Source: Massilia psychrophila
GTDB lineage: Bacteria; Pseudomonadota; Gammaproteobacteria; Burkholderiales; Burkholderiaceae_D
Assembly: GCF_002760665.1 (NCBI RefSeq)
Contig: NZ_PDOB01000022.1
Location: forward strand, 1-64,000
Direction: 5' to 3'
Length of the DNA: 64,000 nt
Positions 37,534 through 47,841 of this stretch are shown one piece after another. The notes under the pieces are model-generated. The model worked only from the letters and a program-made list of their open reading frames with translations, was not told the origin of the DNA and made no database searches. Position 1 is the stretch's first letter, and every line of letters starts with the position of its first letter. The translations under genes were made by a program, and so were the position numbers.

Positions 37534-39810
37534 ATGGAACATCGCTTTTCTCTGCTCACGATCAACGACCAAGAACTGGCCACCGCGCGCCGCGTGCTCG
37601 GTGCGATACCTGTCGTTCAGGACGACCACTACTTGTACGGGACAGCGAACGACCAAGTCTTGCGGGCCTTGTTGGAGCAGGGGTTGTTGGTCAATGTGGT
37701 GCCAGACGACGTGCTCCACCCATTTCTGGAACCCGACAATGTACGCATCAACTCTTTGCTCAGCGACGTGGGACTGCCCATAACGGGGATGCCGGATGGA
37801 CCAATGACGCACTGCCGGGTGACGCTCGCCGGGCCAATCAATACCGAGCGGCAGCAGGTATTGGCCGGCATAGGCATCAAGCTGCTGCGAAAGCTTAGCC
37901 AAAGTGCCTATCTCGGTGTGCTGCGGAGCGAAGAACTACCCGAGTCGCCACCTGCATGGGTGAGCATTGCGCGTTATGGCATCGATGCCAAGCTCGATCG
38001 CCAGTCGCTTGATCGTGCGCTGCCGATTTTACAGCGAAGCACATGGCGCGTCTTGACCGGCCCATTGGCGATAGACAACGGAACCGTGACACCAGACACC
38101 GGGACAGGGCCAAGCCCGGAGCCAGTGCCGACCTCTAGCGACGGGTTCGTGACCTACGACCTGCGCACGCACGCTCCGGCAAGCCTGCAGTTGGTGGAAA
38201 GGTGGCTCAGGTCACGTTTGACCGACGTCGAGGCCGGGGACGACCGGATTCGTTTTCGCGTGGCAGCCGGTGCCACCGAACAGGAGTTGCTTGCGACGCT
38301 GGCCAGAATCGAGGAAGTCTCGATCGTCGAAGCCTATGTCCCGCCAATGGTGGACGTCGCATATGCAACACGCATCGTGCTGGGGAAAATGCCTGCTGTC
38401 GACAGTCCTTGGAAAGGGCGCGGCCAGCTGGTCGGCGTCGCCGACACTGGAATCGATGCCGATCACCCCGACTTGCGTGGTCGCGTAACGACCGTGTTGC
38501 GGGTTGCCCCTTTATCGGCACGCGACCCCAAAGGGCATGGCACCCACGTCGCATCCATCATTGCTGGCAACGGCGCGGCCAGTCAGGGTGTGCTTACCGG
38601 GCTGGCACCAGAGGCGAACTTGTTCGTGCAGAGCTTGGCCGACGCCGCACTGAAGCTACAGGTGGGGGTCGGCCTAAAGCCCTTGCTGCGGGAATCCTAT
38701 GACAGGGGCGTAAGGATCCAGAACTACTCCTGGGGCTCGCCGGTCAAAGGCCGGTATACCCTTGACGCCGACGACATCGATGCATTCGTGTATCAGCATC
38801 CGGACATGCTGGTCATTGTCGCTGGCGGCAATTCCGGTACCGAAGGGATCGACGACCCCGACGCACGGATTGCGCTGGAATCTCTCGCATCGCCAGGCAG
38901 TGCAAAGAACTGCCTCACTGTCGGCGCATCGTGTTCGAGCCGGCCAGACGGTCCATATGCCGGCCTGACCTGGAACGCCTACGACGGCTCTAATCCGCCG
39001 CGGCGACCACCCATGAGCGAATTACCGATCACTGGCAACAGTGACGTCGTTGCCGCGTTGTCCAGCCGAGGTCCGTCAGATGACGGCAGGATCAAGCCCG
39101 ACTTGGTCGCGCCCGGCATCGGAATTGCCGCGGCGCGCAGCGCCGACAGCGAGGCAAGACATCCTTACCCCGGCTTCGATGGGCATTACCAATATATGTC
39201 TGGCACCAGCATGGCCGCGCCAATGGTCAGCGCAGCCGCCGCGATCGCGCGTCAGTATTACATTGAAAAACGTGGCCACACCCCGTCGGCAGCGCTCCTC
39301 AAGGCCACCCTGATCAACGGGGCCAGCTGGATCGAAGGGGAACTGTGGGAGGACCCGGACATTGGCGAACCCAATTTTCATCAGGGTTTCGGACGCTTGT
39401 CGCTCGAGCGCGCAATACCGTTGAGCGACGGCGAGTACGGGCTAGCATTTGCTGACGTCGCTAACGATGCGCCGCAGGCAATATATAACGATGGCGAACG
39501 ACAGCGCTGGGTCAAAATTCTGCAAATGAAGAAGGCTGGGCCGTTGTCAATCACGCTTGTCTGGGTTGACCCACCAGGGCGCAGCATCCAGCATGAGCTC
39601 GACTTGGTCGTCGTTGCACCATCTGGAACGAAGTATGTCGGCAACGCGCATCTACGAAGGCTTGCCTACGAAGCCTTTGACCGCCAGAATAACGTCGAGC
39701 AGGTGAGGATTTTTACTCCCGAACCTGGTGACTGGGCGGTATATGTCCACGCCCGAAATACGTACCGGGGTGTCCAGGGCTTTTCAATCGTTATGACAGG
39801 TGGATGGTGA
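37534..39810 (+). CDS. Subtilisin-like S8 serine protease, cytoplasmic type (operon gene 7)
   Basis: The 758-residue protein has no signal peptide. About 270 residues precede the protease; they look like two prodomain-like or sensor segments. The catalytic triad is D304 (GVADTGID), H335 (GHGTHVA) and S559 (SGTSMAAP), with oxyanion N433 (AGGNSG). The C-terminal 120 residues form a beta-sandwich like those of KP-43-type subtilases (LSITLVWVDPPG, GDWAVYVHARN). GAGGAG precedes ATG 37534, which is preferred over frame openings inside the previous gene. It closes the operon. Confidence 0.92.
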   Translation: MEHRFSLLTINDQELATARRVLGAIPVVQDDHYLYGTANDQVLRALLEQGLLVNVVPDDVLHPFLEPDNVRINSLLSDVGLPITGMPDGPMTHCRVTLAGPINTERQQVLAGIGIKLLRKLSQSAYLGVLRSEELPESPPAWVSIARYGIDAKLDRQSLDRALPILQRSTWRVLTGPLAIDNGTVTPDTGTGPSPEPVPTSSDGFVTYDLRTHAPASLQLVERWLRSRLTDVEAGDDRIRFRVAAGATEQELLATLARIEEVSIVEAYVPPMVDVAYATRIVLGKMPAVDSPWKGRGQLVGVADTGIDADHPDLRGRVTTVLRVAPLSARDPKGHGTHVASIIAGNGAASQGVLTGLAPEANLFVQSLADAALKLQVGVGLKPLLRESYDRGVRIQNYSWGSPVKGRYTLDADDIDAFVYQHPDMLVIVAGGNSGTEGIDDPDARIALESLASPGSAKNCLTVGASCSSRPDGPYAGLTWNAYDGSNPPRRPPMSELPITGNSDVVAALSSRGPSDDGRIKPDLVAPGIGIAAARSADSEARHPYPGFDGHYQYMSGTSMAAPMVSAAAAIARQYYIEKRGHTPSAALLKATLINGASWIEGELWEDPDIGEPNFHQGFGRLSLERAIPLSDGEYGLAFADVANDAPQAIYNDGERQRWVKILQMKKAGPLSITLVWVDPPGRSIQHELDLVVVAPSGTKYVGNAHLRRLAYEAFDRQNNVEQVRIFTPEPGDWAVYVHARNTYRGVQGFSIVMTGGW

Positions 39811-39849
39811 GCACCGTTCGAGAGTTCAACCTCATTACTGATGATGAGG

Positions 39850-40290
39850 TCATTGTTGATGAATCTCTTCTCCTTCTGTAGCCGAAGCTGTTTCAGGTCG
39901 TCTATCATGTTCGGGGTGGTCCTTATTTGAAACTTTTTTGGATGTGCCCACGTCGTCTCGCTGCACTCTGGCACAACGCAATGCCGGGTCACGCCGCTGC
40001 GCGGCATAGCGCCAGTAGCCGGACGGGGCGACCTGCAAAACTTTGCAAATCGACTCGCCCCCGTAAGCATGGCGGTTCTGGTCAATAAAATCCCTCACGA
40101 TTTGAAGCGTCGGTCGAGCTCCGCCTGGGCGAAAAACGCGCTGGCCAGGCGCAGAATTTCGTTTGCCTTGCGCAGCTCACTGATTCACAGAACATTCTTC
40201 ACGTAGCGTCAGCTCGGCCTTTGCTTTATTTGCTCAACAAAGCGATCTTGCGCATCGGGCACGGGAATGCGACCCAATCGGTACGGCGCG
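39850..40290 (-). pseudogene. Remnant of an IS3-family insertion sequence
   Basis: The minus strand encodes the end of an OrfA (ELRKANEILRLASAFFAQAE) and the start of an OrfB (FIDQNRHAYGGESICKVLQV, APSGYWRYAAQRRDPALRCA). The OrfB loses homology after about 39,955, so most of the transposase core is missing. No terminal repeat was identified. It abuts the end of the seven-gene operon and may mark how the cargo was joined to the next block. Confidence 0.78.
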
Positions 40291-40603
40291 CAAGGCGCTC
40301 AAAATGAGTAGCGCGCTACTTAAGAACCGCACAGACCGACCTTACTGGCCGTCCTTCTCCGCACAAACGTCTGAATATGTGAGCTACGACAAGGCTGCTG
40401 CGATTTATCCCGGCGATTATTTGGTTATAAAAATTGACAAGAGCTTCTTTTGTCCTATTGTATTTTTACCCTCGGCAACGCTGGTGGCAAGCGCCAGCGC
40501 CAGTATTGGCGCGTTGAGCGTGCTATACCGAGGGGATGCATATGGGCGAGTCCGGCGACCGTGCCTGCAGGCGTTCCTCAGCCAATGAATCGTCTATCGG
40601 GAG
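40291..40603. other. 313 bp gap
   Basis: A 94-codon frame is open (40,304-40,588) but has no recognisable character. Its last part may hold the promoter of the membrane protein gene. Confidence 0.35.
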
Positions 40604-40621
40604 TTGATCATCGTGCACATC

Positions 40622-42511
40622 ATGCTGCGAAACCTGGGCTTGATCATGTCGTTGGCTGGGTCGGCTAGCTTCGTTGCTGCGCAAGCCCCTAATAACGACA
40701 ACAAAATTACAGGAATCGTCAGCAAAATAGTACGTACGTCTGCAGATCCGAGCAAAAGCGTCAGCCCAAGCTTGGGCAGTACAGTTTATGTAAAAACCCT
40801 GGAAGGGGAGACGGTTGAGTTCAAATTTCAAGACCTGTCTGTACCAGCAGCACCTCCCGCAACGCTACCGCCATCTTTATCGCCCTCGCCATTACCAGCA
40901 CCCGATGCTGCTACGGCAGCAAAGGCCGCCGCTGTCGCAGATGCGAAGAGCCCGCAAAGCGCCATCATTATTCCTACACGCAAACGATTTGAAGCAGGCC
41001 AACTGGTAGAGAGCGCCATGGCAGGGGACTCGACCCCGGATAATCCGAAGTATGACCTTAAGGTAATTGGCGACACGATTAGCGGGACAGTCGAAGAAGT
41101 ATCTGATGATAAATCATGGGTGATCGTAAGGACACAGCGTCCTGAGGATCACGCTAAAAGGCCGGCAAATGACTCCGACGCGGCGACAGCAAATAGCTCC
41201 ACGACAGGTGCTCCAAAGCCCTCGGCAGATACAGGGCGAAAAAAGGACGGGGTGACGACGACACAGGCCGATGCAGAGAAATCAAGAAGCGAAGAAAGAA
41301 TACAGCTTTCGCCTAACATCAATGTGTCCTTGCTAACTGGCGCCAAGTTCGAACCGGTTGTCGCCGCACTACGTCGTGGGGATGGAATCAATGTAACGTA
41401 CAGTAAGGGAAAAGATGGCGCTGCTAATGTCGTGCAAGCCCTGGAATGGCAAAGCATTCCGGTAGACCGTATTTACAGATGGGCCTCCCTCCTTGCGGCA
41501 GCCGCGTCCCTTCTTTTGATAGCCTTCATTTTTATAGGGAAGCCCACAACCTTAATCCTGGGCGAGGACAACCGGTATAGCACATCGAAATTCCAAGCCG
41601 CTCTGTGGTTTTGGCTCGTTATCAGCGGTTACATAGCGATCGTCTTCCACCGAATGAACGCCGCCGGGTGGAATTACATTGGCGGGGTCGATATTCCGCC
41701 TAATCTGCTACTTCTTTCCGGAATCAGCGTGCTGACGTATGCCGGCGCAAAAGCGATAACAAACAGCCAGATTGAAGATGCCGCCTCGAAGGGCGAAGTG
41801 GCAAGAACCAGAGCAGACGAGCCAGCAGTAAAAAACCTGGTCACCAGCAAAGGCGACCGGGTAGATCTGGGCGACTACCAGATGGTGGTGATCACTATTT
41901 TGGCCGTCGTCGTCTATGCAGTCGGTGTGGTGGAATTCATGGAGCACATCGAATTTCGTCGTGAAATAACTATGCCTGACGTCGACGCTACCTTGCTTGC
42001 CATTTTCGGATTAGGGCAAGCAGCCTACCTGGGCAAAAAATACGCTGGCGACACGCCAAGTGCTGAAACTGTCCAGTCTGCGTTGCAGGCTTCGGAGACC
42101 ATCGCCCCAAAAGCAAAAATGGATGCAGACAAAGCCGATACTGCAGCCAGCCAAGCGACCGCAAAGGCGGAGGAAGCCAAGGCAACGGGCGGCAAGGCAG
42201 ACGCTGCTCCCACAAAAGCAGATGCCGTTAATGAGGCACAAGCCGCTTTGTCACTGGCAAGTACAGCCCGCGGCGCAGCGGACGCTGCCATGAGCGCGGC
42301 AAAAGCAGCCGAAGCGAGGGCTAGGGACGCGAGCAAGATTCTTGCCGACTGGGGTAAGGGCGCGAACGCCGCCAAGTTCTCCAAGGCCTCTGCCGACTGT
42401 CAAACCGAGGCAACAAGGGCGATGAGGTGTGCCATTGATGCCGACGCCAAAGTAAAAGAGGCCGAAGCCGTTGCGCAGAGAGCCAGGGCGAACGCCGACG
42501 CCCGGACCTGA
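40622..42511 (+). CDS. Multi-pass membrane protein with Ala-rich coiled-coil tail
   Basis: From ATG 40622 the protein is 629 residues. A signal peptide (LGLIMSLAGSASFVAAQA) is followed by a soluble region with a Pro/Ala-rich linker. Four or five hydrophobic segments follow between about residues 285 and 475 (for example WASLLAAAASLLLIAFIFIG and VVITILAVVVYAVGVVEFM). The last 140 residues are Ala/Lys/Glu-rich and strongly coiled-coil-like. Nothing identifies the family. It could tether or sense at the inner membrane. TTG 40604 is an alternative start. Confidence 0.78.
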   Translation: MLRNLGLIMSLAGSASFVAAQAPNNDNKITGIVSKIVRTSADPSKSVSPSLGSTVYVKTLEGETVEFKFQDLSVPAAPPATLPPSLSPSPLPAPDAATAAKAAAVADAKSPQSAIIIPTRKRFEAGQLVESAMAGDSTPDNPKYDLKVIGDTISGTVEEVSDDKSWVIVRTQRPEDHAKRPANDSDAATANSSTTGAPKPSADTGRKKDGVTTTQADAEKSRSEERIQLSPNINVSLLTGAKFEPVVAALRRGDGINVTYSKGKDGAANVVQALEWQSIPVDRIYRWASLLAAAASLLLIAFIFIGKPTTLILGEDNRYSTSKFQAALWFWLVISGYIAIVFHRMNAAGWNYIGGVDIPPNLLLLSGISVLTYAGAKAITNSQIEDAASKGEVARTRADEPAVKNLVTSKGDRVDLGDYQMVVITILAVVVYAVGVVEFMEHIEFRREITMPDVDATLLAIFGLGQAAYLGKKYAGDTPSAETVQSALQASETIAPKAKMDADKADTAASQATAKAEEAKATGGKADAAPTKADAVNEAQAALSLASTARGAADAAMSAAKAAEARARDASKILADWGKGANAAKFSKASADCQTEATRAMRCAIDADAKVKEAEAVAQRARANADART

Positions 42512-42770
42512 TCCGCGGTCCGACGTAAGGCTCGGGTCCGGGGTCGTTCGACAGTCAGCATTGTCGACGCAAGCATCATGTGTGCGCCGCTCAGGAGGTC
42601 TTTCGGGCGCTTGGAAATGTACAGCCAACGTAGTCATTTATGAGGGACAAAATGTCATCAGGCGCTGCATTCACAGTCCGACATCGACGACTGCTCACGT
42701 GCGCTACATACAAGGCGGCCTCGGGAGTACGCGTCGCATGCAGACGGGTCGGTGAAAGCTCTACGGCGCA

Positions 42771-43895
42771 TTACCTGCCTCGCCTTACACCGCTTGCGTA
42801 GGTGGTGCCGTCGTAATTTTGGTGGAAGAGTTCGCGTGCCTGCAAGATGGGAACCACGCCGTCGACAAAGGCGTCGATTCCGTCTTCATAAACGTCGGAA
42901 GACACCCAGAAGCCATTAGCAGCGCCTGCGTCGAATCATTCCTGCATATGATCGGCGGCAACGACAGCGGGGCCCGCGATCACCGGATGATAGTCGATCA
43001 CGCCATGGGCCAACACATCGCGCAGTGTCCATCGCACGCGCGATCTTCAGAGTATGAGCCGAGCGAGGATCGTGCGGCGATGGACGGGCGACGGCCAGCT
43101 ACTCGTGTGACAGAAGCTTGTCGAGCCCGGCCAGATCAAGCCGCACGCCGAGCATCTGCTCCAAATACGCTACCCGGAGCATAAAGGTGCGTTCAGTCAG
43201 CGCGATCCGCCGATCAAGTGCCGATCGCTTGTCGCTCGTGATCGTCGTCTCAGGCCGATAATGAACTTGATCTCGTCTGGGTTGCGACCAGCTCGTTCGG
43301 TAGCATCCCGGAACGCGGCGCGTTGCGCGCGAGCGTCTTCGATCGTTGAAGGCCGCACCGATAACAGCGCTGGCGTAGCGGCCAGCCAGGTCAAAGCATT
43401 AGGGCCTCCACCGGCGTGGAAGATGACGGGCTGACCTTGCTCGGACGGAGGGATGTAGAGCTGCCCACGCGAAGCGACGAACTTGCCGCCCCGGTTGATC
43501 GGTGCGATCTGATCCCCCTTCGCAAACTGTCCAGTCGCCTGGTCGCGCCCCCAAACATCTAGCCCCCAACTGACCCACAGAGCGTGCACAAGCTGGACAG
43601 TCTTATGCGCCCGGCCGTAGCGTGCCGGACTGGACGGAAGTCGCATGCCGTAGTTCGCCGCGACCTCCTCGCCGCTCGATGTGACAGCATTCCAGCCCGC
43701 TCGACCGTGGCTCATGATATCGAGGGCCTTGAACTGCCTGGCGAGGTTGTAGGGCTCGTTAAACGTGGTGGAGCTGGTGGCGAGCAGGCCGATGCGTTCG
43801 GTGCCACCGCCAAGGCGGCAAGGGTAAGCATGACGTTGCCAGGCTGGGAGAGTATGTTCGTGATTAGGCCGGGGCCGGGCGAGTAGGGCACCTCA
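42771..43895 (-). pseudogene. Decayed FMN-dependent (LLM-class, NtaA/SnaA-like) monooxygenase
   Basis: Pieces in more than one frame join into one protein. RQFKALDIMSHGRAGWNAVT begins the best-preserved section, which continues with YGRAHKTVQLVHALW, QGQPVIFHAGG and NPDEIKFIIGL. After a frameshift near 43,250 it reads TLTERTFMLR-like sequence. A TGA replaces Trp in HMQE-FDAGAANGFW, and the C-terminal VPILQARELFHQNYDGTT ends at 42,771. The family oxidises small organosulfur or chelate compounds with FMN and a flavin reductase. The gene is dead. Confidence 0.75.
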
Positions 43896-44261
43896 GCAAA
43901 TCCAATCGAAGCCTCCCCTCCATCATCCGATTGCGGCAGCTCGGCACCGGCTGGGATAGGCCTAGCTTAGCGACCCAGCGGGTAAAGCTGGCTTCACGCA
44001 ACATCACCCGAGAAGGCTTACGGCCGCCATATGTCGTCACACACAGCTCAAGAAAAACAGCGCACCTCCAACTAAAGATAACCGACATTATAAGAATAAT
44101 GTTATGTTTTGCCGTCGCTATTGCGAGCCACACCTTCCCCTAAGCTTTCAAGCATCGGCGAACTTCAATGACAACTAAGTCAGCCCCTGGCTTTTGGCTT
44201 TCCTAGAATCGGGTTCATAGTCTCAAGTCGCCGAGGGCCTAACAAGTCGGTATCGTGACGT
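43896..44261. other. 366 bp gap
   Basis: An 89-codon minus-strand frame (43,864-44,133) is open but shows no recognisable domain. Nothing else was seen. Confidence 0.35.
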
Positions 44262-44633
44262 TTATCTTGCCGCAAAAGAGGACTCGATTGCTTTGAGCCT
44301 TAAGTCAATCGACGCAAGCGACGTGCTCAAATCTTCCAGTGCCAGCATCGTCGGCTCCAGAGCGATCGCCATCGCTTTCGCGCGTTCAGGTCGCTCGGTG
44401 GTAAGGTGTCGGCTTATAGAACTGTTAAGCTGTTGAAGTGATTCCAAGCCGGGGCGTACGGCTGATTCGATAGCGTTCGTAGGGTCCAGGAGCTGCCTTG
44501 CAAGCTGTTGAAATATTGAAACCAGCGTCGAAATCGTGGAACTTAACTCCTCGTCTTTGCAGCGAATTACTGAGCTCGGTGGGCGTTGTGGGCCATTTGG
44601 CAGGCTACTTGCTTTTTCTATTTTTCTCATATT
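44262..44633 (-). CDS. Hypothetical helical protein
   Basis: From ATG 44633 the protein is 123 residues; the frame opens a little further upstream. Almost all of it is predicted helix by eye, with heptad-like hydrophobics (ISTLVSIFQQLARQLLDP, ALEDLSTSLASIDLRLKAIE). No family is recognised. It is a lone gene with no clear neighbour link. Confidence 0.45.
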   Translation of the reverse strand, partial: NMRKIEKASSLPNGPQRPPSSVIRCKDEELSSTISTLVSIFQQLARQLLDPTNAIESAVRPGLESLQQLNSSISRHLTTERPERAKAMAIALEPTMLALEDLSTSLASIDLRLKAIESSFAAR

Positions 44634-45366
44634 CAATGCCCCTTTTCGAAGTAAACTCAATTTGCGCTTATTTCTCGGTGGGATCATCGCCAGCCGCCCA
44701 CATCGCCTCTATTTCTATAAGTTACCATAGTCTCCATCAGCCAACACGTCGCTAGGGGCGGAGAAGTCAATTTTTTGCATTGACGGAAAAATAGTCTTTG
44801 CGCCGGGCCACGCCACTGTTGACTAAATTTTCTCAGACTGCCGGACCACGGCAATCCCCAAGCACGGGACATTTTACGGATAGCACCGGCGCGGCCCGAA
44901 CCAGCACTTGAGCCGATTGTGAGATGCGCGCGGTTCTGCCGGCCGGGGTAGACGGCGCTTCGTTTGGCACAGTACGAGCACTGCGAATGTGGGGACTGCG
45001 CGGCAGCGGCCCTCCGATGCCCTAGACATTCACGATTTATTTTGAGCCCGTATCTAGAGCCGAATGGACGCACGCGTTGCGGCCCGCTTTTTTTTGGGAA
45101 AGAGCCGGCGACGATTGAAAGCGGACTCGAGGAAGGTGCAATCAACGGATCGACTACGCAATAATCAGCCGCAAAATGGAATAGCGTATATTCACTAAAC
45201 AATCAAATATATTCCGCATAAATACTTTTATTGCACGGATATCATTTTTGCTCTATCATCCGATTTATTCTATTTATTGTTAATTGGAAGGGCCAAGATA
45301 TTATATATCGGTGCCGGGCACACATCTGGAACGTGTCATAATGTATGCAACTGCAAAAGAAAATAA
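44634..45366. other. About 730 bp without supported genes
   Basis: A 172-codon minus-strand frame crosses part of it (44,684-45,202), but its composition reads as non-coding. The last 200 bp are AT-rich and probably hold the promoter of the next gene. Confidence 0.4.
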
Positions 45367-45795
45367 ATGTACAAACAACCAAAAATTATCTTGATTCGCG
45401 GGTTACCTGGGAGCGGAAAAACGACAATGGCGAAACAGATGGTTTCACACAGCCATTTCGAAGCCGATAAGTTTCTACAAGTTGACGGATTTTACTTCTA
45501 TGATTTGAAGAGAGTAAGTGCATCACACGAACTGTGTCTAGCTGCAGCAAGAAACGCACTGATGAAGGGCCAAGATGTTGTGGTATCGAACACCTTTGTT
45601 CGCTTATGGGAATTGCAACGTTACATCAATCTTGGATATCCCTTCGAAATCATTGAATGTGTCGGCCAATGGCAGAATGTTCATGGAGTGCCTCAAGATA
45701 AAATTGATGCTATGAAGCTCAAGTGGGAATCTATTTTGATAGAAATGAAATCGAATCAACACGCTGATTTTCAAAGTCAAGTTGCCACACATTAG
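45367..45795 (+). CDS. Small P-loop ATPase/kinase-like protein (AAA_33 type)
   Basis: The 142-residue protein begins with a strand and a Walker A motif (ILIRGLPGSGKTTMAKQM). FEADKFLQVDG is typical of polynucleotide-kinase-like P-loop proteins, and a DVVVSNTFVRLWEL strand follows. Such proteins phosphorylate small substrates or nucleic acid ends. The gene is AT-rich compared with its surroundings and stands alone, suggesting separate acquisition. It lacks a clear Shine-Dalgarno sequence. Confidence 0.8.
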   Translation: MYKQPKIILIRGLPGSGKTTMAKQMVSHSHFEADKFLQVDGFYFYDLKRVSASHELCLAAARNALMKGQDVVVSNTFVRLWELQRYINLGYPFEIIECVGQWQNVHGVPQDKIDAMKLKWESILIEMKSNQHADFQSQVATH

Positions 45796-46133
45796 GATCG
45801 ATTTTGTGATAATAGGTTAGCGGTGAGTTCTCTTGATCCGACGTTTTCCATCCGCATACCAGAGCTAAACAGAGAATACATAATTGTTAGTATTTTTCTT
45901 TCTAGAACTGGCGCAAAATGGATTTTTCCAGCGAAAGAAAGGCTGTACGTCGTCTTTGCTTTGAAGGTGTCAGTGCCGACGATGTAAGTCGCGTTGGCGC
46001 CCAGGTATTGCTTGTCTTTTGCACCGGTCGAAGCATTGACCTAGGGAAGTGCTGAATTATTCTTTCGGGACCAGTTCGGTTCGCTGGCGCGACCTGAGAC
46101 AATAATGGCATCCCGACCACCGTCCAGTTGATT
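45796..46133. other. 338 bp gap before the IS5 relic
   Basis: No coding character was seen. The sequence GGGAAGTGCTGAA near 46,045 may be the left end of the IS5 element, but no matching right end was found. Confidence 0.35.
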
Positions 46134-47116
46134 ATGTAGAAGCGCTTTTCCGACCTCGAATACGCCGCCAAGAAGAAGCTGACACGGCGCGACCGCTTCC
46201 TCGCGAAGATCGACAGTGTCACGCCGTGGTCGCAATTGCATGACCTCATTGCACTGTTCTATCCGAAGGTCGAAGGCGCTGGCAGCCCGCTGATCGGACT
46301 GGCGCGCGTGTTGCGCATGTACGTTGCCCAACAGTGCTTTGGCCTCTCTGACGAAGGCTCGAGGATGCAATCTACGACAATCAGGCGATTCGTGGTTTCG
46401 TTGGTATCGACCTGAATCTGGAGTCGGCGCCGGATGCGACGACGCTGTTGAAATATCGCCGGCTGCTCGAGACACACGAGCTGACACGCAAGATCTTCGA
46501 CACCATCACCGGGCATCTGCCAGCGCAGGGTTTGATGATGCGCGAAGGGACCATCGTCGATGCCACGTTGATAGCGGCATCGCCATCGACCAAAAACAAA
46601 GACGGCAAACGCGATCCGGAAATGCACTAGTCTAAGAAAGGCAACGACTGGCACTTCGCGCTCAAAGGGCACATTGGTGTGGACGCGGCGTCGGGCCTCG
46701 TGCACACCTTGATCGGCACGGCCGGCAACATGTCGGATGTTACGCAAGCCCATGCGCTGTTGCACCGCGATGACGTTGCGGCAATGGGTGACGCAGGCTA
46801 CCGGGGCGTCGAAGAAGGCAGCGAAAATCTTGGGAAAAGCGTGACCTGGCACGTCGCGATGAAGCGCACCAAACGCAAGGCGCTGCCCAACAACAAGCTC
46901 GGGCGCACGACGGAAAAGCTGGAGCACCTGAAGGCCAGCGTTCGGGCGACAGTGGAGCATCCGTTCCATGTGGTGAAGAACCTCTTCGGTCATCGCCAAG
47001 CACGCTACCGCGGCTTGGCGAAGAACACCGCGCAACTGTTCACGCTGTTCAGAGTCGCGAATCTGGTGCTGACCGGAGCGCAATTTAGAGTCACTGAAAC
47101 CCGAGCTCCGTCCTGA
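46134..47116 (+). pseudogene. IS5-family transposase, inactivated three times
   Basis: The reading starts ATG-TAG at 46,134, where intact copies have Met-Gln-Lys (then RFSDLEYAAKKKLTRRDRF). One base is missing near 46,358 after FGLSDEG. A second TAG at 46,628 falls in MH-SKKGNDWHFALKGH, where Gln is normal. The rest is intact, including GHIGVDAASGLVHTL, AMGDAGYRGVE and VEHPFHVVKNLFGHRQARYR with the catalytic Glu. The product would be of the IS5 DDE type. Clear terminal repeats were not found. Confidence 0.85.
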
Positions 47117-47841
47117 GGACGAGAGCGCGGGGAAAATGCATCAAAAATGGCAAAAGTCGCCTGTCAAACAGTTTGAAATTGAGGAGCCCGGCTGCTGAAA
47201 AACACGACGTTTCTGGTTGCACAATTTGCACCGAAATCGTCAATTGTTCAGATGGTATGGACGTCCCTCCTGAACGGGCCGATACGCTAGCGCCGGTGCC
47301 AGTTCTTGATCATCTTGAGACCGCGTATCACCCAATTCATCCGCTTTTCGTATGCAAAACATAGGCGGGGCATGGAGCGGTGATCGGCAAGTGATCAATG
47401 CATACATGACGACTTAGGTTTTCGGGGCGACATGGGACGATGTCAGCGATGGTGTTGGCACTAATGTCGTCGTTGGCAACGTTGGTCACGTGCTCGTTAG
47501 GAAGGCGAAAATCATGGCGACCTGGACAGCTATAGGTAGAAAGCACCACAACATGAGTCCGATGAAGCGCGCTTCGTGGCGTTAGTCGCTTGCGAAGAAG
47601 TTCGGCGCCGCAGTCGTCGTGGCAGCGGCATCAACTCACTTTTGGGATAAAGAAATGAACTACAAACAGCTTTAGAACAGCATGCCGGATGCCGTCCGTT
47701 TCTATTTCGGCATCGAAGAATCCGCGATTGAAATCTTCAGGCGCCGTCTTGATTCGGGCAGACAGCGGGGACGTACTACTGCGGTACCGTCGTGGCGGTG
47801 CCGGGGCTGGCCGGCATCGAAGTCCTTCCGGCAGCGCAGGT
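47117..47841. other. 725 bp without supported genes
   Basis: Only short frames are open and none has recognisable character. The first part probably contains the right end of the IS5 relic. Confidence 0.4.

Noticed and set aside
44684-45202. 172-codon minus-strand frame
   Set aside because: Composition and lack of motifs suggest non-coding sequence; possibly a decayed element, but nothing supports a product.
46259-47083. 274-codon minus-strand frame
   Set aside because: It lies opposite the IS5 transposase, whose plus-strand sequence is clearly recognisable.
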